From Ascaris suum (Eukaryota; Nematoda; Chromadorea; Rhabditida; Ascarididae): a stretch of 64,000 nucleotides of DNA. The notes beneath the pieces are model-generated. The model saw only the letters and a list, made by a program, of their open reading frames with translations, made no database searches and was not told the origin of the DNA. The DNA lies in the NCBI GenBank assembly GCA_013433145.1, contig CM024169.1, forward strand, positions 12,966,817 through 13,030,816. The letters run 5' to 3'. Shown here piece by piece: positions 1-12,100 of this stretch; within the stretch, counting starts at the first letter, position 1, and each line of letters starts with the position of its first letter. The position numbers were made by a program, and so were the translations under genes.

Positions 1-1629
1 AACGAGCATAGTCAAACGTAAAATGAAGTGATATGATCTCAGGCAAGTTTGTCATTGATTGATAAAAACGCTTCTCACGCCACATTTTCTTTTTTCCGTT
101 CTGATTGACTAGATGTTCACCTTCGTGTAAAGATAATGTTGATGCGTTTCATGAATAACGCATTTGAAATTGCGAACAACTACCAATAAAAGAAATACCA
201 TGAATTTTAGCCCTAATTTGAAATGAGAAATGAATATATTTCTAATTATTTTTTTTTCTATCACTTGCTTGCTATATCATTGCGTTTCACCATATTCCGC
301 AGGTAAAATAAATACTATATTATAAAGGAATAGAAAAGTGGAAGAGGAACGAATAGATGTTAGATCCATTGAAGATAACAATGATAAGACATTTTATAAC
401 CTATGCTGAATACTCGAAATTTCTTGTATCACAAGCACTTAATCATGTTCTGTATCTCTGTCAATCTCTGAAACTTATCAACTTGAAATCATCGCCACTT
501 TTGCTTTCAGCTTCATTGTTAGAGCGAAATGAAGCACCTCTATTTGAAATATCAGGAATTGTAATATTAGATGGTGTTGATAGGCTCTACTGAGTTTCAC
601 TTGTTTGACCAGTAAAAAGTGTCGGATTAAACAAACGCTATAAGCAAAACGCATTTGGAGCGTAAATACCGCTAATAATACAGCCGTAATTACGTAAGAC
701 GTAATAGTAGGGTCAATTCTCAAATATGCCAACTCCTATCTATCGTTCGCATTTATTTAGTCTCGAGCAATAGCCGAACAGCGAGGGCGCTTTTCACCGC
801 TATACTGCATCATCGGATAAATTCTCCAAAAATTTTCAATTTCGGTATTTGCAAATTTCTTAAGTGGCGTATATTTAGCGTTGATGCGCAAGTCGTAAGA
901 TATGTTTTGAAAAATTGGTACCAAGAAGAATCCCGAACAATGCTTCAACAACGATTACTCGCATATTCCGAAAGAAATTGAACATTACATTTTTGTACTA
1001 GTCGTCCACCTATTCTTCGTATAAAAAACTAAGTTATTGTAAATAAATTTTATGGAAGATGAGTTATGAGACGTTTTGATGACTCCAGATACTGAATCAG
1101 CGAGTTAGTTAAAAATCAGCCAATTAGTTATACTCAAAGAGGAAAAGGTATATTAAGTGCCCAGTTATAGGGCCATCTCCACATAAACCAGCTAGTTATT
1201 CATGTCCGAAATGAAGTAGCTTTTTTCTCATCGTTTCAGCCATATGATTAATTCCTATGCAAATTTCCCGAAAAATTTTATTGCTTTTCTTAGCCAGAAA
1301 TGTGTAAACTCGTTCAAAACGACTTATATACTGATTACATTGATAAATTGCATGAGTCAAGTTCAATTAGATAAGTTTGGGCCTCTGGATAAAATAACGC
1401 TGTTGCCCATCGATTTACTTCTGATGGCGATCGTTCTATGAAAGTAAAATACTAATATTTCATTGATTATAAATAAATATGCATAGATAAGGTGATCTTC
1501 TCGCATAAATTTGTAAGAGTTGAAGTATGGAACGCTCATATTTAGAAGCACTCTTTAAAATTCTTAGCAAAAAAGCTTTTTTTTTTCAGCGTGCTAAATA
1601 ATTCATATACGAAACAACAAAATTTACCC
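1..1629. other. Intergenic, no supported gene
   Basis: No exon chain with convincing splice sites was found here. One plus-strand frame is open from about 764 to a TGA at 979-981 (about 70 codons, no early ATG). It ends in a stretch (SVDAQVVRYVLKNWYQEES) faintly like the C-terminal part of mariner-type transposases, which is too weak to call. The minus strand of the same stretch is also open for 64 codons, which lowers confidence in either. Confidence 0.5.
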
Positions 1630-4600
1630 TCATTTAACAGGAATAATTGAACTGACTCTGTATCCCTTATCAATTTTCGGATAAGGTGGTCCACTGATAA
1701 TATCGAGTTGTTCATTTAAGCCATGTAGACCGATAAAGAGTTTGTAGAGCCAAGCACCAAGTAACGCTCCTATTAGTGGACCCACAATTGGTATCCAAAA
1801 ATAGTAGTTGTAAGACCTGAATTAGATCATTTGTTTAAAAGATAAAGATTTCATCGTATACCTTTACTATCCAGATTATGAACGCACTACTCAACGTATA
1901 GTTAAACTGTAAAAAGCTTTCAGACATTCATGACGTTAGATTTACGACAAAAGCGTATCCTTGAGAGATAATCTTTTCTTTTTTGATTTTTCAATTCTCA
2001 TCAATTTTAAAAGTTTTGTATTTTGAGAAAACTTCTAAGTTTATACTTACTCTATACTTACTTTACAATTAAATCATATTGGTATCCGTTCTATAAATAT
2101 TAACGTGTCTTTCATAGTTGCATATGAATGAAATGAATTTGAAAGGTATAATGAGTATTTCTGACTATCGTTTACAATATTTGTTCCAATTCTTCTTCTT
2201 TTTCTAGCTGAACGCTTGGAATCTGCTGAAGAGTGCTATGAGTTTTGCTTAGCCTAAAGCGTGATACTTAAGACTACAATGAATCGCTATTATTGTTGTC
2301 ACGATAGAAACAGTTTATTACTGCTATGGATTCGCACACTGAAATTACGTAAAAAAGATTTAAAAGGTGAAAAAGTACTGCTATTCATTAGGCTATCAGA
2401 TGAAATATCTTCCAACATATTCGTGTAGGGAGCTATTCGAACTTTCTCAAACGTTTGGATTGGATCAGATAAGGACAAGTCGAAATCCGACTTACGAGAA
2501 AACACTCCATCCATAACCAACACAGAGGAGGAAAAGACGTGGTCCAAAGTCACGAGCTGGATTGATTGCAAATCCTCCATTAGAGCCATGCGTCATTGCA
2601 ATCATTGTCATCACCATACCAGCAAGAATCGGTTGCATCGGACTCGGTACGTTTTGGCGACGATCGGTGATCAAACAAACCATTCCGGAAAGAATCGCCG
2701 TTCCAATTATCTTCAAATTAAATTTATTTATTATCTTCCACTATATAATATATTTTCATTTCGATGCCAATAATTTTCATTATATTTCCACATATTGAAT
2801 GCCGTTCGTTTACTGAAATTCGTTGTTAATAGCATTTTGCATGATTCACGCACCAGTATAAATGCCACTCTGGTCACATGACAAAGAATGGTACATGAAA
2901 TCGTTCTCAAAAAAAACCGTCTCTCTATAAAGTGAAAAATGTAACCTATAGGCGATTTTTTTATTTCAACTGCAACTATACTTACTAGAATCTTTTTTCT
3001 TCATACGTCTCAATGTTCTTACTCGAAGATCCCACAAGTAATAAAAGTGAAAGTATTCAACGGAATTTGAGTAATTAAACCTGATCGAAAAGACTTCCAA
3101 CGGTTGTCATTTGTGATGCCGGAAAGGTGGCAAAAAGACCGGCTGTTGCATTAGCACCAACGACATTACGAATTCCATGATCGTAATCGAAAATATTATC
3201 TATAAAAGAAGCTTTTTTTTAAAAATAGAAATACTCATACGACAACTGTATAGATAAACGTTCAATGAGTCGATGGAATGTCGAAATTCTTTCTAGAAGA
3301 CGAGTATTTCAGTGATTTTATTACAATTTTGATAACCAACGTTGTATAAATTTCTGAGCCTTCAAATAGGTGTTTTAATTGGATTGTATTTGAAATTCCA
3401 AAATCTAACACGAAAGAATTGCTCAATTTATTTCATCGAATATTATGGAAATTTCTCATGATGAAAACTTTTAGTAAATTTCCTATTTTCTTTTTAAAAA
3501 AAATCTTTCTTCTCTTTTTTCCCGAAAAATTTCCCATATTTATAAGGACATTTTCCCAAATTTGCAAGGGTAAATCGGTTATAAGCATTCAATTGATTTA
3601 GAAAAAGATCGAATATTGAATAAATTCTGTAGTTTCGATAATAATGCATACTTTATAGTTGCAAGACGGATAAGTTGAAGAAGCACGTACGAAATGTGCT
3701 AAGAAAATATCACTTCTTAGGATCATAAGAACCAAACGGACTTCAAATAAGGTCAATCTGACCCTCACAAGTTTTTTTTTTCGTGAATATGATTTAGCTG
3801 ATTTGTTACTATTTGATGGCTAAAAAATATTAACTTAGACAATGAAAAACTCACCGTAATGACTAAGGAAAGTAATTGCGGTACCACAAAAAGCACCAAT
3901 TATTTGTACAAGTGAATAACATAGAAATCGTATGAAGCTCAAATTGCCGAGAAAATAAGCGGTCAACGATATGGCTGGATTCAAATGACCACCTAAAATT
4001 ATCATTATGTTACATAGGCAATGTCTATAAATTTGCATAGATAAAAGTTAGTGGAATTCGATTTAAAACTCAAATTGTTGTCAATTTTTTCAAGCGATAA
4101 AAAAATAAAAATATGCTCAGGTGGAAAAAATATGCCTTAAGCCTTAAAATTCGACCAACCTGAGGCATTAGCAGCAAGGAACACTGCAAAAGCGAATCCG
4201 ATCCCCCATGCGATATGCGCACTTGTGATGTTGCCACCTCCCAGAACACACTGTACATTCGCTGCCGTACCGATCAACTAAATTATTGTTGTACACAACA
4301 AGCATAATATAACTTTAACTATAGCAATCCGTTATTGCAAAAAATCACCTCATTTTTCCAAGCGATTCAAGATACAGCATAAAGAAACTTAAAACGTCAT
4401 TGAATTAGGGGAAGACTTTTTATCTGCTTCAATTAATTATTAACTGATACCTACGAGAAGCATTTTCATATGCTCACATTGTATCGTCACCCACCGATAG
4501 CGCTACCTCAGGTTGTACATCAGGAACATTGAAAATTAGCTCAAATTCTTAAATAACTTCTGTGTTAATGGGTCTTGGTTTTTTGAGATTTTCACACGGC

Positions 4601-4778
4601 ACAATGAAGTGAATCCTGAAGAACTTGAGAGCAACTTTATCAACGATATTGGCGTTTATCAACTGACCGATTCACTTACCAATAAGAAGAATGTACCAAT
4701 AAATTCAGCGAGTAATTCACGTACTATTGCTTTCTCTGTACGAAGATGGTCGGATATCGTTTCGCGTACACCTTCCAT
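1630..4778 (-). CDS. Aquaglyceroporin (MIP-family channel), six exons
   Basis: This is a complete membrane channel gene for water, glycerol or other small solutes. The exons, in gene order, are 4778-4680, 4277-4160, 3992-3855, 3199-3081, 2710-2496 and 1816-1630. Every junction has GT..AG ends and compatible phase, giving 291 codons plus TGA. The first NPA box is in exon 3 (GGHLNPAIS, Asn77-Ala79) and the second in exon 5 ([15 protein letters not shown], Asn208-Ala210). Asp212, two residues after the second NPA, is the classic mark of the glycerol-conducting branch. Hydrophobic segments suit six transmembrane helices plus two half-helices, and the length is typical of nematode aquaglyceroporins. 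The start was chosen at ATG 4778 because an acceptor-like TTTATAG lies just upstream and the first helix follows at once ([14 protein letters not shown]). A longer upstream ATG frame, starting in MINEERTRF, hits a stop. Family membership is near certain; which paralog it is cannot be told. Confidence 0.95.
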
Positions 4779-4792
4779 TTCTCTATAAATCG
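4779..4792 (-). promoter_or_regulatory. Probable trans-splice acceptor of the aquaporin gene
   Basis: Reading the minus strand, ATTTATAGAG lies 2 to 4 nt before the ATG at 4778. No exon that could splice to it in frame is seen upstream. In nematodes this arrangement usually marks spliced-leader addition. The call is inferred from position only. Confidence 0.45.
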
Positions 4793-7700
4793 AGTTCTTT
4801 CTTCGTTGATCATTCTATTGGGGAATCTTTGCATAAATAAAAGAGACGGACGTTATGCAAAGATCTAAAGCTCAATTCTATGTCCTGTAAATCAGAAGCA
4901 AAAGACTATTGCTTTCTGAGTGAAGTACAATCGACGATTGTTGGATGGGATAATGAATGATAAAAATGATAAGTAGATAGTGATTAGAGAGTCGGCGGAA
5001 ATCAATAAAGATAATGATAGTGGAAATCATCGGAAATTCTGTATATTAGAAATTCTGTATCAAACGAGCATACGGCTATAGCAGAAAGAATAGAATATGA
5101 TCGCTTCAAACATTAAGATGATAGTGCTGTGATTACGTTCGACTTTTTAAAAAGAAACAACAAACACGGGAAAGTGTTTATTTACATTAAAGTAACGATT
5201 CGTTTCAAATATGACTAGTGCGATATTACTTGAAAAATTTTAAAGAATTCAATGGAACCCTCTTAATATAATAGACTAATACCATCAAAAGCAGTGAAAG
5301 TGCTATCAGTAGAAACTGATTGACTGAATAAAATGACGCTTCAATTGAATAAAGAAACATGATATCAAGGTGAAATGATAGGACACATAACTTACTTAAC
5401 TCTACGGTCGTTGATTCTTATTGTTGGAGTTTCTTTCATAATTAAGTTTATTCGTAATGAAAAGATTTGACCACTGAATGCGAAAATTAGGAAGAATTTA
5501 ATGGAAGCAAATGATAGAGCAATGGAAATTATAGCATTTTGAAATGATTAAAGTGCATGTCGTTGTATAATTAGAGCATTTTATTGTGTCTTAAAAAATC
5601 GAATAGATGTTGACGTTTTTTTTAATGCATCGAGCAACCATTCTTATTGCCTAGTTTAGCTCTAATTTTCGCCTCTTTTTTTTTGCACTAATAAAACTGA
5701 TGCTTTATTTGATTAAAAAAAAACAGTGGAATTGGACATTGAAAAAATAAGAATTATATGCGGTCAAATTATTAACGAAATAAACTTTCATATATAATAA
5801 TAAATTTTGTGCAGGTTAAATTTTAAAAAACTTGCTAAAAGTTTCACTAATTTCATTACAGGTTTTATTTAGGCGTAGCTTGCAGTATTTTCTACCGACT
5901 GGTCCTATTATTTTCTACACTAGCAATGCATTACATTAATTTATGATATTTTGAAAACGAGGCACGAATTAACCCAATTTGAAGGACATTCGCACTTCAC
6001 AACTCCGTAAGTGGGATAAACAGACGTCTTTCACCAAAGGAACAAAGGTTTCGTCATGGAAGTCGGTGAGGCGGCTCAAAAGCAGTCATTGAACGAATGT
6101 TTAATACAAATTTAAGAGACATTAGTCCAAGGCGGTCTGAACAGTGGTTTTGTTTGGTTGATTTCGGTATCACAATTGGAAGCAACACGATTGCCCGATA
6201 TGTGCACTTGAATTATTTATGATTAGTTGTTGAAAAAATAAGCAATGTTCCAATATTTTTTCGCTTCTTTTATATTCTATTAAAAAATCCAAATGTATCA
6301 GCATAGCTTCGCCGAGCAATCGATGTGCCAAATAAATTTCTCTCTCGACTGGTCGAATAAATTTTCGCTTCTTCCTTCTCAACAGTTTTCAGGAAGAAAT
6401 CCCTTAGGATTTTCAACAACACTAAGGAACAGCGCATCTGTTCAATATCGATAAGATTTGCTTATCAGTCGCTCATGAACTGTAAATGAGGTCGAAAGTA
6501 CTAAAATACGACAGATATATTTCATCATGAGGTATATTTCAGAAAGAAATCATTAGAAAACTATGCATAAGATGGCATTCATTTTATTTCATATTTGATA
6601 TTTTCTCACTTATTTCATTTCGAACACTCATATCTACGTTTGAGCTGCTGTAAGCGGTAGAAGTTAGTGCAGGCAAATCTACCAAAATTGTATAAAGAAA
6701 TTTGCTGAAACATCACCTAAACAAGCGTGAAACAAAAGCGCATAAATATGCAACGCTATGAACTGGAGCATTTGAAAAAAGTTTGGAAATTTTAAAAAAA
6801 AATGGAAATATAGAAGGCCATCAGTAAGACTAGCAGAAAAAACGCCTTTTAAAATTTCTCGAAATGAAATGAATAGTTGCAAAAATGCTTAAAATAGCAG
6901 CAAAATACACAACGATACAATCTACATTATCGACTAGCCTATAAAGCATTACAGTTGAAGAGTTCGTTTTGTATGTCAAGTTTTTTATATTCGATCGGTT
7001 GTATAACATGAGAGTAGAAATGTTTCCTGTAGAAAATCGACAGGTGATAATGTGGATAAAAATAGGTTTATAAAATAATGTAAGCGTTACGGGTTTATGC
7101 ATATGGAAATATTTGCATAATAATTATAATAGCGCCATGTAATGCTTTTCGTAAAAATCACAAAAATGATGGTATGGATGAGCGCATATATGTAACATAC
7201 AAAATCGAGAGCCATTGCAGAAACCATCATTCCATATATACCGATCTTGTTAGAGATTGTGTAGAAAATAAATGTATCATTATTATGCGCAACTCGCAGA
7301 TAAATGGAAGTTTTCTACAAACAATTGATAAGCATTGAAATTACTAAGTTAGCTGAGAGCTCTTGTCAAAGATTTGCAAAAAACAAAAACAAAGAGGATT
7401 TTTTGGAGCAAATCACTAGCTACAATTTTCTATCATAATATAAGACAAAGAAACGCTTTAGATTCATTATCGTGTGAGATGCATTAATAACGATATATAC
7501 ATAAAGTACAACCACAAGAAGTTATAAAAATTCATCGAAATTAAACACGCAAATTTTATAATAAAATAGTTACAAACAACTTTTTTCTTAAAGTAACGCT
7601 TATTTCGTTGAAGAATGGATCACGTTCGGCTGTTAAATAAAAAAAATTATTGTGTTCGCAATTACCTATATTGGAAGATTTCAAAATGCATAGCCAAAAC

Positions 7701-7830
7701 TCAAACATCCACTAGATCAATAAATCATTTTCGATATTAAACACGCAAGTTTTACAGCATAATCGAAACAATATGATTTTCCACAAATAAGCATAAATCC
7801 AATAAAGTACGACATCCCGATCATTTCCAT
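4793..7830. other. AT-rich intergenic DNA
   Basis: No gene was assembled. Two minus-strand frames are open without supporting neighbours. One at 6382-6170 follows an acceptor-like TTGAG and reads basic then Leu-rich (EREIYLAHRLLGEAMLIHLD). The other, at 7102-6830, is rich in hydrophobic residues. Neither resembles a known family. The rest is low-complexity AT-rich sequence. Confidence 0.4.
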
Positions 7831-7859
7831 TATTTAAGGATCATATCGATGATTGCTAT

Positions 7860-8132
7860 TTGTCCAGCATCGATATTTCCGATGCTTATGTGCGCCTATC
7901 GACTTTCGTATTAAACAATGCCGGTGCCGCTGCGAAACGTCAATTGATCACTTTGCTTCATTTGAATTTCAATGTGGTAAATGCGCTTATAGCACTTGCT
8001 GACATATTGCCGAATCTTTCGAGCGCTAATGCTTATTCATTCGATAGATGCACCTTATATATTGGCAAAATGACGAGCATACAATTCTTTATTGTCGAAT
8101 TTGTACGAACGAACAGTGCGATAATTGATTGA
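7860..8132 (+). CDS. Unassigned open frame, about 90 codons
   Basis: This plus-strand frame is open and has balanced, protein-like composition (for example KRQLITLLHLNFNVVNALIAL), unlike the surrounding AT-rich DNA. It has no ATG near its beginning, so it would have to be an internal or last exon. No partner exon was found on either side. No family is recognised. It could equally be a chance frame in a decayed repeat. Confidence 0.2.
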   Translation: MSSIDISDAYVRLSTFVLNNAGAAAKRQLITLLHLNFNVVNALIALADILPNLSSANAYSFDRCTLYIGKMTSIQFFIVEFVRTNSAIID

Positions 8133-8404
8133 TTGCTGAATAAACGTATCAATGCTGAGAGAAATGCTTGATCATAACCATATTCATATATAAGACGAGA
8201 GATCATAAATTGTTAATGCAAAGGAGTCTTTTTAGAAGCCATACCAACTTTTGGAGGTTTTTATCAGCCGAAACCATCGATGGTGAAGTATTCCCATAGT
8301 GTAAATTGTGAAATTCGGAGGCACAGGATTGTTATTTTCAACCACAACATACGGAAAACTAGCGAACAATGAAGCCTAGTTCAGTGTCCCACTTTTTCAT
8401 AGGC

Positions 8405-8580
8405 ATCACAAGCCAAGTGTTGTGGTGAACGATCGCGCTGCAACTCAATTTTGCATAGATCGACTTCGGTGATATCTATTCTTCTCTATCCCATAATATT
8501 TCGCTGTTCCTCTATTTCCGTAGTTGCGTAATTCAAACCCGTTAGCCATGGTGCGTGTTCCATCAGTGATATCGGTGGTT
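8405..8580 (-). repeat. Dispersed repeat, copy 1
   Basis: This stretch matches 11130-11300 over about 160 bp, with shared blocks such as GAACGATCGCG, TGCATAGATCGAC and GGTGATATCTA. On the minus strand both copies contain the peptide RRxDITEVDLCK, so a coding relic of a mobile element is likely. No terminal repeats or target-site duplication were recognised. Confidence 0.5.
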
Positions 8581-8692
8581 TCTGCTCCACAAGTGTTCAG
8601 TTACCCAACTGTTTGAGTTTTTCTCTCAGGAAATGCGTTGAAATTGGTATTTTAAATATGTCTGCTGGAATTTCTATTAACGAAACTTTATT

Positions 8693-9007
8693 TTGAAAGG
8701 ATTCAATCCTTCAGGAGGTAATTTTCTAAAACTTCAAATCTCTGAGAAAATCAAGCGCTCATGTGAGCGAATTACACAATGCGAGGGAGATAGTCCATTT
8801 CTTACAGTAACAAAAGCCACTACTAGTGGAGCCAATACCTCATACTTAGCTTGCGAGAATCGTGCAAGATTATCGAGAGGAAAACTGTTCTGTCGCCTCG
8901 AATATGCACAGAACGAAGATGAGAGAGAAGGAATGAAGACGCATTTAAAAAACTTTGATATTGAAACCACTTCAAACGAAATATTTCGAGTACGAGTGAG
9001 AAATTAA
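8693..9007 (+). CDS. Unassigned open frame next to a dispersed repeat
   Basis: About 100 codons are open on the plus strand, with no ATG at the beginning. An acceptor-like CCTTCAG at 8708-8714 could start an exon. The predicted peptide is hydrophilic with four Cys. The minus strand is also open over 8970-8734. No family is recognised. It sits immediately beside repeat copy 1 and may be part of the same decayed element. Confidence 0.2.
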   Translation: MKGFNPSGGNFLKLQISEKIKRSCERITQCEGDSPFLTVTKATTSGANTSYLACENRARLSRGKLFCRLEYAQNEDEREGMKTHLKNFDIETTSNEIFRVRVRN

Positions 9008-9170
9008 TAACAATGCAGTAATTATGTAACTTTATGAAAGGAACATTTAAGATTAGTATTCATTTATAATGAACACTTAATATGTTTCAAAAAGCAATCA
9101 ATATTTGTTATGAAGAGAGAATGAACAAGTGAATGAGTGAGATGAGAGTAACATTGATGGCAGAAAGCCT

Positions 9171-12100
9171 TTAAATACGTTCATCAGAGACCATCGTCCC
9201 ATGATCCGACTCATCTGGGTCCATATCGGCATTACTCTCATTTCCATAATTCATAAAATTGTTATTCCCTTCGGTGTTACCCTCGAGAATATCCGTTGCT
9301 GTCGTTAGTCCATTTCGTGTTTTTTGGCTTCTTTCACTCTCCTCTTTCCTCCCGTCCTGGTCGTTATACTCATACTTAGGCGGATACATATACGACCAAT
9401 AGTTGCGGACCAAACGGTACAAGGTGATAAAAGCGCAAAGCACTCGATGCAAAAAACGATAATTTTCCTTGCTGTAGAGTAATTAAAGTATTTTCAATTG
9501 TCTACGTTCATTGTGCTGAGGTGATAATATTAGGGCTTTAGAGCCAGCCATCTTCAATGAAATGTCAGATGGGTCGCTACACCCGCAGCAAAAATTTTTC
9601 TCTATGAAAGCCAAGTTTTCTACTTAATAAAACTGTTCTCTTTTTGCGAAGACTAAATCATTCGGAAGCTAGAGCATTCTTGGCCTTGAGTGATATGAGA
9701 TCAAACGGCATGAATGAAAAAAAGCTGCCTTTAATTATTCTACCTGCGTCACACCAAATGGCGCTATTCTAATTGTCCTTGTACTCATGTGATTGCCTCT
9801 GAACAAGCTTTCAGCAGTTTTATAAAATAACTGATCACTAATCACTTGGTTGCTTATATGAATTTATCAGATGGTTAACTGATTTGATAGAGGATGCCTT
9901 CATCGCGCAAATCACATCAAGCAATGAACTCCTTTATTTCAATTACAAGGATATCCTCTCGATATCTGATCGCCATTTTTTCAAAAACGCCTAGATGCGC
10001 TCATCGCACCTCATTAAGCTGACTTATAAGTAAGAATTGTAATTCTTCTAAAACTTACCGAGCACTGCATTACGTTTTCTTTTTTATCAGCATCACGTGC
10101 AGTCATTGTACCTTCCTCATCAATTATGTGCCCATTTATGAGTTCTTCCAATTTCGCATCGTCATAATGTACGGGAATCCTTGAAATTTTAATTGAAGAA
10201 TGACGGATTTATTTGAACCTGAATACACTCATGTCGTCGACAATTAGCTCTTTAAGCACTACAGCTTAGTCTAGATGTACACTCCTGCTTACTTCTTAGC
10301 AACTACCTCTATCCACAGATGGTTTGGTTCTTTTACAGCTGCTCATCTCTAATACCTTTTAGCATGAGTTTTCCATGCCAAAAACGAATGCAGCCACTTC
10401 ACGCATGGCAAAGCCGATGCATCCTAGATGCGGGACAAATGAACTCACTCGATCAAGCACTTGGTTTAAGTCAGATAGAAGTCATTGGAAACAAACAGCA
10501 CAGCACAAATATCGGCTCGATGAGAACACCGAAGCGCGATGATGTAAGCGTTATTCCAAACCCACCGCAAGCCTAATAATTTGGTCACTTTGTATTATTC
10601 TTCATTCTAATTGCCGCCAAGGGAGAAGTAATGAAATTTGAAGCTATTACTTCAGGATTTCAGATTGGCTCGTGAAGTCGATGGAAGATGGATGAGAAGC
10701 TTATTATGATGACTGAAAATACGTTAATAACATGGATAACAAAAATTACTTCTTTATGATGCAACGAGCGTTTGGCCTCTTATTGAACTGATACCATACT
10801 TGTTCAGCAGTATTAGTAGGATCGGGTGCTTCGATATGTGCCACAATGATGTATGGTCTGTCGATTTTGGCCTGCTTTCGGAATTTCTTTGATGGCAGGA
10901 AACACATCTGAATACAAGATGTGCGTGTAGAAATCGATTAGTGCATCACTGTGTGCTGCTTATGTATTTGCAGCACATTTGCTTCTCAAAAAGTCCGTCA
11001 TGTCATGTTTCTTTATGCTTTTATAAAGAAAGAGGAAGATATAAAGAGCGCTGAAGTGCAAAGAGTAACACAAAGAAATTTGTTGTGATGAAGTCCGTCA
11101 GGTAATATAAAGAAAAATTTATGTTTTGTTGTGATGAACGATCGCGTTGCAACTCAATTTTTGCATAGATCGACCTCGGTGATATCTACTCTTCTCTTTG
11201 CACCATATTTTGCTGTTTCTCTACTTCTGTAGCTGCGTATTCTAAACCCGTCAGTCATTGTGGGCGTAATACTCGGTAATATTGGTGGTTTAATCCATTC
11301 TCCCAGTTCGATTGCTTCGGCAAGCTTCGCTCCCACTCGCCTCGTCCATTTTCGACGGCAAGACAGCAGCACAACATGTTGACGTTGTTGGCCAGTAGGG
11401 TCAGCAAAAAAAAATGATGTGAAGCATTTTTCAGGTAATCAAAGCAGAAGTAAAAGCATTTTGCAGCATTCCCCCGCAGGTGAAACATGAATAAGTCTAG
11501 AAAGAATTTGTATTGTGAAGAAAGGAACAAGGTAGTTATAAAATAAGCGCTCGTTGGTTTTTCAAACTTTAATTTTTGGAACGTATTAGTTGTATGGTTA
11601 TTAAAACAAGATCGAGCTTTGTATCAACCAAGACACAAGCGGTTGCTTGCCCCCAAAGGATTGTTTCAGGAGAATCGTTGAGCTATCTAACTATGTTCAC
11701 CATAGCACTATTCTTACAAAATAGAAATTTTGAAGTGAAAAATAGTATGGACACTTACGGTCAAATTGTACTGCATATCAGGATCGACCATAAACATCTC
11801 CACGTGATATTTGTTAAAATGCGGTTCCAATGGGCAGAAAACTTGAACTGCTCGTCTCACCTTCAATGGAAGCAGCTTTTATTGAAAGACATTAGAAGAA
11901 CATAATACCTGTTTGCACGCACTCGTTACTGAAAGTAGTTGTTGGATGATAGATGCAATTATACTAAGAGCAAAGATTCTTTCTGACTCTGTGGACGTAA
12001 ACTCATTGATGTTTTACTCGAATATTACAGGTAAACATTCAAATTACCTAGGAATTAGGGCTATTAGCGAATGTCTTTGTTATGCGGATAGGACGCTTTA

